Positions 22,401 to 33,079 of a stretch of 64,000 nucleotides of DNA are shown here, piece after piece. How positions within the stretch are numbered: the stretch's first letter is position 1; the number at the start of each line of letters is the position of its first letter. Both the position numbers and the translations under genes were made by a program. Source of the DNA: Laccaria trichodermophora (taxonomy: Eukaryota; Basidiomycota; Agaricomycetes; Agaricales; Hydnangiaceae). Location: the NCBI GenBank assembly GCA_018417955.1, contig JACTVC010000030.1:248001-312000 (forward strand), in the 5' to 3' direction. The notes beneath the pieces were generated by a model. That model saw only the letters and a list, made by a program, of their open reading frames with translations. It was not told where the DNA came from and did not search any database.

Positions 22401-23363
22401 AAGATGCAGATCCAAGTTCTGGATGCCAGCAAGAAAACTCTTGGAGAAGAACACCCAGACACAATCCTAGCCATGGGAAATCTTGCATGTACATTCAGTG
22501 ATCTGGGAAAGTATGCAGAAGCAGAGAAGCTGAAGAACCAAGTTCTGGATGCCAGCAAGAAAACTCTTGGAGAAGAACACCCAGACACAATTTTGGCCAT
22601 GGGAAATCTTGCACGTACATACAGTGATTTGGGAAAGCATACAGAAGCAGAAAAACTAGAGATCCAAGTTCTGGATGCCAGCAAGAAAACTTTTGGAGAA
22701 GAACACCCAAACACAATCTTAGCTATGGGGAATCTTGCATCCACATACAGTGATCTGGGAAAACACACAGAAGCAGAGAAGCTGGACATCCAAGTTCTGG
22801 ATACCAGGAGGAAAATTCTTGGAGAAGAACACCCAGGCACAATCTCAGCTATGGAAAATCTTGCATCCATATACAGTGATTTGGGAAAATGCACAGAAGC
22901 AGAGAGGCTGGAGATCCAAGTTCTAGATGCCAGAAAGAAAATTCTTGGAGAAGAACATCCAGATACAATCTTAGCCATGGAAAATCCTGCAGCAACATAC
23001 AGTGATCTGGGAAAATACACAGAGGCAGAGACGCTGGGGGTCCAAGTTCTGGATTCCAGCAGCAAGATTCTTGGAGAAAAACAGTCAGATACAATCAGGG
23101 CTACAGAAAATTTAGCAGTGATACAGAAAGGCATGGGTCAATTCATGAAGGTGGACAATGCAGAGAACCAACTTTTCAATACAAGCTGCAGAATTTCTGT
23201 GATACAAGATTTTGAAGGAGAGAATGTGGACACTGGAGTTCCACATGCCAGCAACAGTGTTCTGAGAGAAGATGACTCTGATGCAGTAGGGGCTCCAGCA
23301 CATCTTCCATCTATCCCCAATGTGCATGATAGAATCTTTCACTCTCAAAAGAAAGGTATTTAG
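19448..23363 (+). CDS. NLR copy 1: NB-ARC / TPR STAND protein, 1267 aa
   Basis: Exons 19448-19519, 19576-19811 and 19868-23363; introns of 56 bp each, GT..AG, phases 0 and 2. The join reads MSDHFSIVFWIDASS, as expected for this family. The N-terminus is very short: MTETNILPGAHDFVVSG, then NNTFGDR and VPNPSTRFTGR. NB-ARC: Walker A GMGGIGKT (aa 83-90), Walker B-like MVFDNAD (about 156-162), sensor-like NILITSR, GLPL-like LPLAIDQAG (about 241-249), MHD-like MHPLVHAW (about 403-410). From aa 488 there are 16 kinesin-light-chain-like 42-residue TPRs (core LGEEHPDTI.AMGNLA.TYSDLGK) and a degenerate 17th. NB-ARC switches of this type oligomerise on ligand binding by the repeats. It is head-to-head with HHK-B. 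All key nucleotide-binding residues are present, so this copy looks functional. Confidence 0.9.
21021..23036 (+). repeat. TPR-coding tandem array, 16 x 126 bp (NLR copy 1)
   Basis: Exactly 16 units of 126 bp, far more alike to each other than expected for old TPRs. Differences cluster at the same codons in every unit: positions 1, 7-9, 11-12, 18, 28, 31-32 and 36-37 of the 42-residue repeat. Confidence 0.9.
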
Positions 23364-23761
23364 TTATCCTGCTACTTATTTTTGACCATTTTTTGATGCT
23401 TATATTCCAAGGTCACCTCTTTTCCAATATTGGGAAGAAGATTTCAAATTTCAAATCCAAACCATTGCTTGGGATTCATAAGAAGAGGGGTGATGCAGCT
23501 CACTCTTGATGATTCTTCATGTAATTTCAAACTTGGGGTATTTGTTCACATCTTTCTAACTTGATTAGGGTACAGTACATATACATAGAAATCCCTACAC
23601 AACCCATCATATTTTACCATACTCATGATGAATGTTGGATGTGCTTTGCAACTATGTTGTACTTTACTCATTCTTTATTTCTTCACTTCAACAACTGGTA
23701 CCTACCACTTACATCATGTACAACTGGCTCCTACTAGGGAACAATTCCATAGAATTCTGTG
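23364..23761. other. 3' flank of NLR copy 1
   Basis: Homologous to the 3' flanks of copy 3 (63199-63610) and, for the first part, copy 2. No gene seen. Ends at the insertion point of the GATAG element. Confidence 0.5.
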
Positions 23762-24266
23762 GATAGTGATGTGCAAGGGTAGGGGTCAGGAGGGTAAGGG
23801 TAGAGGTCAGGATTTTGTGAGGGTAAGTTAAGGGTAGTCAACAGGTAAATTGTAAATTCTTGTCAAATTCTGCCTCCTAAAATATTTGCATGATATATTT
23901 TGGGCAAGGTTTAGGTAAAAGGATAGTAAAGAATTAGTTTCAAAGATTATCACCAGTGTTCTGGTATTATAAACATGGAATTGTATATATAATGACACTG
24001 TATAACCTCACGTTCATCAAATAATAGTAGTTTTCCTCATTGTGAGCTTGTCAAAACATTTCTTTTGTAAGAATTTCATTCTACAAACAAAAAGCCAACA
24101 ACCCTTGATGCTGAGCCCCAGAGGGTTTCTTACCCCTCAAACCCCACATCTACCACAACCCTTACCCTTCCAAAATCCCAACCCTCACTGAGGGTTGGGG
24201 TTGGGCAAGGGTAAGGGTATAGGTCATGATGAAGACACCCCAGGGTTACCCCTGCCCATCTCTATC
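23762..24266. mobile_element. GATAG..CTATC inverted-repeat element, 505 bp
   Basis: Left end GATAGTGATGTGCAAGGGTA, right end the inverse of GATAGAGATGGGCAGGGGTA. TGTG stands immediately outside each end (23758-23761, 24267-24270). The paralogous site downstream of NLR copy 3 reads CTACTGTGAAG with no element. A further 20-odd bp at the left of the copy 1 site are also absent from copy 3, so the event may not be a simple insertion. Interior is GGGTA-rich with no reading frame. Confidence 0.6.
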
Positions 24267-24489
24267 TGTGAATACAATGAATTTTCCTTCATTCACAACA
24301 TCTGTTTCATTGCAAGTTTTTTGCAGATACTGCTTTATTTCATCCAGTGAATACTTCATCCTTGTCTCATTTCTCTGTCCAGCTACTTAAAAAGTCATTT
24401 CATTCCATCATGGCAGCTTCTTCATGCAATATTTCAATCCTTCTGGCATTTATTTCAATCAAGTATTCAGTGGTCACATGACCTGCTGC

Positions 24490-25045
24490 TAGTGTTTGGA
24501 AGTCCAGTCTCATGACTGGAAAAAGACCATAACCAGACCAGACCAAGACTACAAAAGACCAGACCTGCAGTTCAGTCTTTTTATTTTTGAGATGTAAAGA
24601 CTGCAATAAAGCCAGTTAACTAGAACTGGTGTTACCAGTTCAGACCAGTCTTTTGTAGCCCCTTAAATACCCTTTAAAACGCACCCAAGAACGTACGATT
24701 TGGTCAAAAAAATGAGAGAGATATGAATTAAAATGTAAATTACTTTTGGGAATAATAGATGTACCAGACTTATTTTATAGAAGCACCAATTCCTAACGGA
24801 ATTTAACGTTCTTGGGCTCGTTTTGAAGCTAATAGAGATGTTAATAAATTTACCAATTCATAATTTTAAAATATTGGCCTAAAGACCGGTCATAAACTGG
24901 TTAAAACCAATGCAGACTGTGGTCTGCAGTCTTTTTGCAGTCCGGTCTGGTCTTTTGACTTCTGGGGAAAAGGCAGACTGGTTACGGTTACAGATAATGC
25001 CCCTGGGCATTAAAAAACCGGACCAAACCAGACTTTCAAACACTA
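24490..25045. mobile_element. hAT-like MITE, 556 bp
   Basis: Ends TAGTGTTTGGAAGTCCAGTC and inverse TAGTGTTTGAAAGTCTGGTT. Flanked by CCTGCTGC (24482-24489) and CTTGCTGC (25046-25053), an 8-bp duplication with one mismatch. The empty site in the NLR copy 3 flank reads CCTGTTGCCTAAAATGG. The 8-bp duplication and TAGTG ends fit the hAT superfamily. No transposase inside. Confidence 0.75.
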
Positions 25046-25488
25046 CTTGCTGCCTAATGGAAAATAAAATAAAAATGGTAGTAGCTTCCTGAATCTGTTT
25101 CAATTACCTTCTGAAGTGATCCTGTTATGGATATATTGGGTGAGAGATTTTTTTCACTGCTGACTTTTTTTTTTTTTGCATCTAATTATACAAGGATGAA
25201 AAGGATTGAAATGCTTAGATAGAGACCAAAGAACAATAACAGGCAAATGCAGGCACACTGTGTATCTGGAGAACATATGGAAAAGGTGTCGACTTGTGGT
25301 ACCAATGTCCTCTTAATCCTTATGTGAAGTGCAACATATAGTACTACAAATGCACATCTCAGCCAAACTTAGCAAGTAATGTGCTTCAATGCATCAACAC
25401 ACACACCATCTCTTCTTCCCAACTGCCAACTCCATCTCTTTGCTGAGCATATTGAACACATGATAAACTTAAAAATTCATTGACTTAT
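25046..25488. other. Cassette junction between NLR copy 1 flank and cassette 2
   Basis: Contains the end of the NLR 3' flank, then DNA shared with 48.9-49.5 kb (words ATGGAAAAGGTGTC and CAAATGCACATCTCAGCC). No gene seen. Confidence 0.45.
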
Positions 25489-25489
25489 G

Positions 25490-25700
25490 TGGAGTATGGT
25501 GTAATGGCTAACATTGCTGCCTCTCATGATTCTGACAAATTGCAGATCTTGGTTGTGGCAGCTCGGGGTTCGATTCCCCATACCGAAATTTTTGGCACTG
25601 AAACTGTACAAATGACTTCAAGATGATTGCCACAACTAAGAAGACCATGACTGAAAAGACCTCTGAGTCACAGTTCATTCCTTTCCTAAACCTATAGAAA
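25490..25700 (+). mobile_element. tRNA-Glu-derived SINE-like block, copy 2
   Basis: A box TGGTGTAATGG (25497-25507) and B box GGTTCGATTCC (25567-25577) both match the Pol III consensus. D-stem GTGT/ACAT, anticodon stem GCTGC/GCAGC around CTCTCA, and T-stem GGGG/CCCC can be drawn, with an extra insert in the anticodon arm. Four acceptor pairs (GTAT/ATAC) remain. A conserved non-tRNA body follows. Confidence 0.65.
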
Positions 25701-25799
25701 AAGTACAACATGCAAACAACAACTAGATCAACGCGCTTTGTGGTGGTGAAGGAACCTGGCAAATAACAATGAAGAAGCAGCAGATTAGAATCCCCAAGG

Positions 25800-26230
25800 A
25801 CTCCAAGTGAGAACGACTGGTGAGCAGAAATCCACAGTAGCGGGTGACCGCACTTCAGGAGGACAGGTGGGATTTCGTCAAGCAAGGACGCCCGACGAAA
25901 GACGGTGAAGTCCACAGCGGTGAGCGACCGTGCTCGAGGGTGCAAGACGAGACGAGAAAAGATTGACTTGAGCGAAGAGACCCAATGGATGCGATGGCGA
26001 TGCCAACAGCAGCAGATGGACACAGGAGGTCAAAGGAAGCAAGAACACCTGACGAACGACAGTGATGCCCACAGCAGTGAGTGACTGCACTCCAGGACAT
26101 GAAAGGGTATAACAAAAGAGAAGGTTTCGTCATGCGAAGACACCTGACAGTGAAGCTACAGCAGCGAATTGGAATGCACTTCAAAGCTTCACACAGATCA
26201 TCTTTCCAAAATGTTCCAGATCCCAGCAGA
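25800..26230. repeat. GC-rich diverged tandem repeat, cassette 2
   Basis: Same blocks as at 10.87-11.3 kb (TCCACAGCGGTGAGCGACCG; GTCAAGCAAGGACGCCCGAC), with more CpG-to-TpG/CpA changes. Confidence 0.65.
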
Positions 26231-26398
26231 CCTCGGGCTGTTCAAGGCAGAGAGCAAATCCGCGCCTACAACAAAAAAAAAACACCAAAAGAAACACATC
26301 AAGTAGGTGCCGTTTTGGTTGCCTCCGAGCCGAGTTCAAGTTCATCTTGCAATCCCAACGTAGGTGCCTGAGCGGCTTGAACTTTCCAATCTGCCCGA

Positions 26399-26990
26399 TT
26401 ACCGCATTTTTTGGTTCTTTGCCTTCTTCTTCTTTCGTGGGGAGCTGAACGCCTGGTCGGGGTTGGAGGGCATACTGTCAACATTGGGCTGAATGGAGGA
26501 TGAGGTGTTGAGGGTGGAATTGGGCGGAGCGCGCGCCGTCAAGGGTCGCAGAAAGTGATTGGCGTTTTCAGGACTGGACACAGAGAGCGCGTTGTCCAGT
26601 GGGATAGAGGGGGGGTTGCAATGGGATGGAGGAAAAGTCTTTTCATTGCACGGAGGGTTGTGGAGAATGGAGCTTGTTGATGGATGTGGAGGGAGGGTTG
26701 TTATTGGTGCGGAAGCCTGAGGCAGCTTGGTGATAGGTAGAGGGGAGCCTATACTGTTTCTGCTGCAAACCGGACATGACAGATCTGAAGACCTATGTCG
26801 TCTGGACACACCAGACGGGGATGGTTGGCATCAGTGGCTACATTCCCAGTGAATGAGAGTCCCCAGGGGATAGGACTCCGAACGGTTGGGCTTTTTGTTG
26901 AATCTCCAGTTAGTGGCGATGTCTTCCATTGTTGAGACTGTGTTTTGGGGGAGGAGTGAGCGCGGTTGTGCTATATTTCACTGAGAGTGC
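26399..26990 (-). pseudogene. Unrecognised Ser/Pro-rich gene fragment, cassette 2
   Basis: Same fragment as at 11560-12130: PLDNALSVSSPENA and LRPLTARAPPNSTL, ending AFSSPRKKKKAKNQK. A piece present in cassette 1 between these blocks is missing. The 5.1-kb element begins about 50 bp to the right. Confidence 0.45.
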
Positions 26991-27224
26991 CGATGGACTG
27001 ACCGGATACAGAGACTGGGCATGACATCCTGCATGACCACATATGTTAGTCATCATGTCCCATACCTAATGTAGTAACCGGATGTGACAATCACTCATGT
27101 AACATGAGCCCAGCCAGACTGGCCAGTTTTCTAAACTGTCCCTTAGTGATTGGTACAGCCGTGATTGTTACAATCACCCATCAGCTTGAGGCAGCCGTAC
27201 TTCTCCCCGACGGCAACTCCTGCA

Positions 27225-27495
27225 GAGCATGCACATCATCGTCCGATGGCACAAATTGCGGCCCACCTTGGGCAAAACGTGGAGCACCTTGTAAATATAC
27301 TATAAAGATTTTACATAATAATAGGGCCACAGAAGCCAGTCAAACACCATGAGGACTGTCATGGGGAGGATGCATATCATCGTCTGCCGGCTCAAAGTGT
27401 GGGGCACCTTGTAAATGTACTACAATGCTTCCACATAACAATAAGGTTGCAGAAGTCAGTTAAACACCATGAATGTGACCCATTGCAGACCTACA
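27225..27495. repeat. Two-unit tandem repeat, about 130 bp
   Basis: Units share GCA.ATCATCGTC, GGAGCACCTTGTAAAT / GGGCACCTTGTAAATG and CAGTCAAACACCATGA / CAGTTAAACACCATGA. Inside the left part of the 5.1-kb element. Confidence 0.6.
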
Positions 27496-27689
27496 TGTAC
27501 TTTTAACAACTCTTTTGGAACCCAAGCAGCCTCCATTAACTATTGTATATATTATGGGTCCCACAAATACAGCTGAATATGATACACCAGCAGAGGACCT
27601 TCCAATAAAAACACATTACTTTTGCATGGGGGACACCTTTTTCTAATAGCTGTGTTGGTCTAGAGCAATATATATATATACTATGAAGC

Positions 27690-28780
27690 TCCATTAGAGC
27701 AGTGCAATTTTTTTTACGAAGACTCCGGTGGAGTAATGCAATTCTTTCAGAGAAGACCCCGGCGGAGCAATGCAATGTTTTTAGAGAAGACCCTGGCGGA
27801 GCAATGCAATTTTTTAAAAACAACTTCGGCAGAGCAATGCAATTTAAAAAAAAAAAGAGCCTGGTGGCCCAACACAATTTTTTAAGAAACAACTCCAGCA
27901 GAGCAATGTATATCAAAGAGAACTAAGGAAAATAATGACCAAAGTATATCTTAATAACTCAATCAATGAGGAGAGTGTCTACTGCTAACATAAAAGAATT
28001 TTACTAATGAAGGGTGATGAGGTAAATTATCTGTGGACCTACATACATGTATCTCAAAGAGACTCTGGTGGAGAAATGCAACTTTTGTTAAATTGGTTCT
28101 ATTTGGGCAATGTATATGAGAAGGGAACTTGAATATAAACAATGTTTCTACTGGAGCAAAATATCTTCTAAATGGCTCTGCTGGAGCAACATATATTTTT
28201 TTTCAATAGCTCTGCTGGAGTTATGTATTTCTTTTAAAAATGGCTCCACTGCAGCAATATTTTTTTGTTAGTTCTGTTTGAGTAGGCTCCGCTGGAGCAG
28301 TGCAATTTCTTATAACAATGGTGCCACGAGAGCAAAGCATTTTCTTTTCATGGCTCTGCCGAAGCAGTGCAATTTCTTCTAAAGATAGCTCTGGCAGAGC
28401 AATGTATTTTTTTTTTCAATTGGCTCCACTGGAGCAATATTTTTTTTTTTGAATGGCTCCGCTGGAGAAGTGCAATTTCTTCTAAAGATCGCTCCACCGG
28501 AGCAGTGTATTTTTTTCAAAATGGCTCCGCTGGAGCAGTGCGATTACTAATGATCGCTCTAGCAGAGTAGGGTATTTTTTTTTTCAATGGCTCCGCCGGA
28601 GTAATGTATTTTCTTAAAAACAACTCCACTGGAGCAATGCAATATTTTAAACAATGGCTCCACTGCAATGTAATTTTTTTAAATGCCTCTGGTGGAGAAG
28701 TGCAATTTGTTTCAAAATAGCTCCGCTTGGGCAGTAAAACTTTTATAAAGTTGCTCCGGCAGAGTAGTGATTACTTTTTG
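27690..28780. repeat. Decayed GGAGCAATGCAA array (left arm)
   Basis: About 30 degenerate monomers of roughly 30-40 bp built on GGCTCCGCTGGAGCAGTGCA and a T/A-rich linker. It is in the opposite orientation to the well-preserved array at 30.65-31.46 kb. Interrupted near 27.9-28.0 kb by a unique stretch whose inverse is found at 30.57-30.67 kb. Confidence 0.7.
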
Positions 28781-28784
28781 AGAT

Positions 28785-29275
28785 ACAATCTGCACGATGT
28801 AACAATGACTTTTAACTCACATAAAAACCATCTCTGTCAAGCTGGAGAAGGCAGAATTTGAATGAGCTAGGCCCAACAATAAGTTGTTCAGGAGAAAGAT
28901 AAGTCTTGATGGTTTTACTGTAAAATGTACCATTTCACACTTTGTTTGAGCTCCACAAAATTTAATAATGAGTTTCAACCAATGTAGAAACCACCTCTAA
29001 AAAGCTTGGAAAAGCATGATTCCAACAAGCTATGCCCGACAATAAGTTGTTTGGGGAAGAGAGAAGTTTTGACAGTTTTATTGTAAAATATAGCATTTCA
29101 CACATTGTTTGAGCTCCACAAAATGTAATAATGAGCTTCAACCCATATAGAAACCACCTTTGAAAAGCTTGGAAAAGCACAATTCCAACAAGCTAGGCCT
29201 GGTGATAAGTTGTTCAGAAGGAAAAAAAAGTCTTGATGATTTTCATTGCAATGCCACAATGCAGTCAAGGTTTGA
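28785..29275. repeat. Three-unit tandem repeat of about 163 bp
   Basis: Units share GAGCTCCACAAAAT, GAAACCACCT, AAGCTTGGAAAAGCA and ACAATAAGTTGTT. Two starts (28948 and 29111) are 163 bp apart. Confidence 0.7.
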
Positions 29276-29689
29276 TAGAGATTATTGACATAAAACACCT
29301 TTTCCGATGTTTGTCTATGAAAACAAAACATCTCTTAAAGATTTTTACATAGTAATTAACATGGCAGCTATGTGTATCAACTGGCTGGTTTGGAGGTCAT
29401 ATGGCTTGAAATTGGGTGAGTGCGTTGCTATTCGTCGGGATGCAGGGTCTGTTTGCATCCGGCGGAGGGTCTGTGCACCAGGCGCATCACCTCAATTTGG
29501 AATGACCCAGGCACAGATTTCAACTTTGATGGGTCCCTGCCCAGGAACAAGCAGGATAACCGGACCATCCCTGTTGCGGCAATGCCTTTTCACAGTATGT
29601 GGCCCTGCATGATGAATACTTGGTTACCTCTGGCTATCAGCAACAGAGCTCATATTGTCTGAATGACCATTAGATTTGTGGTGTTTTAG

Positions 29690-30330
29690 GAGGTAATGTG
29701 CAGTGCTTGGCTTGGCAGAGGATAAAAATTTGGCAGAGGTTGATGGCAGGTTGGTTCTGTGGAGTGTGATAAAAGAGTTACATCACCGGCGGAGAAATGT
29801 TTGTTGGTGGGTTGCCCTTGCAGTGTACTTGATTACCTACATGTCTGAAGCTCATTCAGATAGGCCATTATATTTGTGAAGGCAATGTGTGGTGGCTGGT
29901 CCTATTGGATATTATAAAAAGAAATTACATCACCAGTGGGGTAATATTTGTGGAAGGATTGCCCTGCTGGTGTAGTTAAATATCTTTTTGAAGTGAATGT
30001 GTGAAACTCATTGTAACAGGCCATTATACAAATTTTGCTATGTTTTTGGAGGCAATGTGTGGTGACTGCTCCCACATGGTGGTCCATCGGAGTATTGTAA
30101 AATGAATTACATCATTGACAGAGCAATATTTGCAGAAGGATTGCCCTGCCAATGAACTTAATTTATTCTATTATGAAATTTTTGTTATGTTTTCGGAGGC
30201 AATGTGCAGTAGGCTGGTCCCGCATGGTGGTCTGGCGGAGCATCACAAAAAAATTACATCACCAATGGAATAATATTTGGCAAAGGATTGCCCTGCTGAT
30301 TTACTTAAATAGCTTTGTGTTTTTGTGGTA
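29690..30330. repeat. GGAGGCAATGTG repeats, about 150-180 bp
   Basis: At least four units each start with a GGAGGCAATGTGTGGTG-like word, then ATTACATCACC and GGATTGCCCTGC. Similar units recur at 31.54-31.77 kb. Confidence 0.6.
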
Positions 30331-30649
30331 CTCCACTTTTAATGCCTCAAAAAGAAAAGCACTACTCTGCCGGAGTCATTGAAAAAAATACATTGAATCA
30401 TTTTGCACTTCTCTGCCAGAGTCTTTTTAAAAAAACAGCACTTCTTCGATGGAGCTTCATGATATATATATATTGCTCTAGACCTCCAGCAGAGCTATTA
30501 AAAAGAAGGAATTTCATTTTTAAATTGAAGTCACAAAAGAAAGGTCCATTGCTCCACCTAAGCATTTCAAATTTCTTTTATGCTACCAGCAGATACTCTC
30601 CTCATTGATTGAAACACTTTGGTTATCATTTTCATTAGTTCCCTTTAAT

Positions 30650-31460
30650 ATACATTGCTCTGCTGGAGTTGTCAAAAAAAATATTGCATTGCTCCGTCGG
30701 AGTTGTTTAAAAAAATATTGCATTGCTCCGCCGGAGTTGTTAAAAAAAATATTGCATTGCTCCGCCGGCATTATCAAAAAAATATTGCATTGCTCTGTCG
30801 GAGTCATTTAAAAAAATATTGCATTGCTCCGCCGGAGTTGTTAAAAAAAATATTGCATTGCTCCGCCGGCATTGTCAAAAAAATATTGCATTGCTCCGTC
30901 GGCGTCGTTTAAAAAAATATTGCATTGCTCCGCCGGAGTTGTTAAAAAGAATATTGCATTGCTCCGCCAGCATTGTCAAAAAAATATTGCATTGCTCCGT
31001 CGGAGTCATTTAAAAAAATATTGCATTGCTCCGCCGGAGTTGTTAAAAAAAATATTGCATTGCTCCGCCGGCATTGTCAAAAAAATATTGCATTGCTCCG
31101 TCGGCGTTGTTTAAAAAAATATTGCATTGCTCCGCCGGAGTTGTTAAAACGAATATTGCATTGCTCCGCCGGCATTGTCAAAAAAATATTGCATTGCTCC
31201 GTCGGAGTCATTTAAAAAAATATTGCATTGCTCCGTCGGAGTTGTTAAAAAAAATATTGCATTGCTCCGCCGGAGTTGTTAAAAAAAATATTGCATTGCT
31301 CCGCCGGCATTGTCAAAAAATATTGCATTGCTCCGCTGGCGTTGTCAAAAAATATTGCATTGCTCCGCCGGAGTTGTTAAAAAAAAAATTGCATTGCTCC
31401 ACCAGAGTCATTATAAAATATTGCATTGCTCTGCTGGGGTTGTCTTTAAGAAAGATTGCA
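30650..31460. repeat. 101-bp higher-order repeat of three 33-34 bp monomers (right arm)
   Basis: Monomers begin TTGCATTGCTCCGCCGGAG or close variants (TCGGAGTCA; CCGGCATTGTC) followed by a run of A and ATA. The three variants recur in fixed order, so the array repeats exactly every 101 bp over about five units (for example at 30872, 30973 and 31074). The core CTCCG-N-CGGAG is self-complementary in two of the three variants. Confidence 0.85.
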
Positions 31461-32159
31461 TTACTCCACCCAGGCCTTAAATACCTTTGCAGATTGAATG
31501 TGTGGAGCCTCTTCTGACAGATCAATCCAGTATTTGTCATTTATGCAGAGGCAATGTGTGGTGTTTAGTCAAGTGGAGTGTCTTACAGAAATTTCATGTC
31601 ACTGGTGGAGTGGTCCGGCGGAGTATCATAAAAAAATTACATCACCAAGTGGTGAAACATTTGCCTCACTGGTTGAACTAAGCACTTTTGGCAAAGGAAT
31701 GCATGAAGCCTCTCCTGACAGAACATTATGAAAATGTTATCATTTCTTTTGGAGGCAATGTGCAGTGCTTAGTAGCTCCAATGAAATCATAGCAAACAAC
31801 ATACATAGATTGACAATATCATGTATGATTTGTATGAGCCAGGCTTGTAATTCTAAGTTCATTATGATCATTGCCGCCGGTGCAATATTTAGCCCCGGCG
31901 GAGGGCAGCTCTGCAGGAGGATATGGCAGTCAAGGTACACCTGGCTACTCCAATCATATGGGCCATTGTTGCTGACAGCCAGCCCATGGTTACTGGGTGA
32001 TTGTACAGGGTCTGGCCGCCCCTTTCATATTGGGGCCCCACCATCAAACCGGCCGGGCCGGCTGGGCCCTTACCACATGGTTGATTGTCAGGGCCAGGTG
32101 GCCCATCACTATTGGGCCATGATGACTAACATAACTGCCATGACGTGCGTTTTCTGAGA

Positions 32160-33079
32160 GACAAAAACTCCAACATCTCGATCGCTGGTGCGTTTTACGA
32201 TCATATAAGGGTGCTTCCTCTACAACGTTCCATAGTCAGAGGAGTGACCGCCAACGAGCTTGATTTTCCCTAACTTTGGAATGGAATTAGATTGAAGTAT
32301 AAAGACTGAGAATGACTTGTGGCCGAAGTCACAACGTTACAATGCTCAACACACGGGTTGTGACTCCAACAGGGAGGCTGAGATGGGTGAACGGGTCCTT
32401 GAACCATTGGTACGGCTAGTGGACGAGACCTGAGAGGCACGTGAGGGTAGGAGGAGGAGGAGCAGTAGTAGTTGGGTTATAAGTGGGTCAGAGACAGTTT
32501 TGCCATATGTCGGGCATTGGGCGTCAGTTGTTGGTGGAGTTGAGGTTGAAATGGAGAAGGTGGAGAGACGATGGGGGATGAGGGAAGCGGCATTCATGGA
32601 CCAGTAGGCCCTAGGAAAGGCCTTTGAGGGGTGGGTCAATGGAGGAGCAAATACCGTCAAGCGAGAGGATCATTCTGTTTGCTGGTGCAGCATTTGATAA
32701 GTACGCTCTGTGACTCCGCGGGTGGGGTACAGTCTGCTTGGTGGTGGGTAGACTGTAGCCATAGAGTCTGTTAGCTCATTCAAGGGCTTCCACCCAAAAT
32801 CAGCCTTCCCTTGGGTTATCACAAAAACAATATACACCACTGTCTTCATCATCTCCTGGCCATCTCTTTCTCCTGTCACCTTCCCACTCTTACTACTTAA
32901 TCGATACAACGGCAGCCTCATCCTCTTTGCGACTACACCCAAACTTTTCAGGTTCATCTTAGTCTGCCAGTCAGCGGGCCTATCGTACTGCGGGATAGGC
33001 ATCTGAGAAAGGACCACGTTCATAGATGGAAAGGAGGGTGACGAGGTGCGATAGGAAGGGGTCCGCGAGTCGTCGCCAT
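32160..33079 (-). pseudogene. HHK-A: degenerate HHK N-terminus, cassette 2
   Basis: Homologous to the cassette 1 copy; inferred ATG at 33077-33079 with the same 5-nt insertion after it. Recognisable words are PQYDRPADWQTKMNLKSLG and QCPTYGKTVSDPLI, the latter with the second Cys of CPTCGK changed to Tyr. No HAMP region. Its left boundary is the 5.1-kb element. Confidence 0.65.

Larger units (their letters stand above)
27038..32138. mobile_element. 5.1-kb non-autonomous inverted-repeat element filled with tandem arrays
   Basis: In cassettes 1 and 3 the flanks are contiguous (CCTGCGCGACGTTCGTTTTC). Here CCTGCATGAC and CATGACGTGCGTTTTC are split by 5101 bp, giving the 6-bp duplication CATGAC (27032-27037, 32139-32144). 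The ends are inverted repeats with conserved blocks in the same order over about 170 bp left and 220 bp right: TATGTTAGTCATCATG, GACAATCA, an AGCCCAGCC-type block, ACAATCACCCA and CTCCTGCAGAGC. No transposase-like reading frame was found. The interior consists of at least five tandem-array zones. Confidence 0.75.

Noticed and set aside
21021..23036. Kinesin light chain gene
   Set aside because: The TPRs resemble those of kinesin light chain, but the upstream P-loop, Walker B, GLPL-like and MHD-like motifs identify an NB-ARC STAND protein.
21569..23134. 521-residue open frame antisense to the TPR array (similar ones antisense to copy 3 at 60951-61949 and 61956-62969)
   Set aside because: The 126-bp unit is a multiple of three, so one antisense frame stays open by repetition. 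The peptide is a simple reversed-repeat product without a domain.
30650..31460. CRISPR-like array
   Set aside because: The units are contiguous monomers with no unique spacers, and the genome is eukaryotic. It is a satellite.
30605..31517. Series of 64-147 residue Cys-rich open frames (CIAPPELLKKILHCSAG)
   Set aside because: Translation of the 101-bp satellite. The frames restart every 101 bp, which is not a multiple of three, so no long protein exists.
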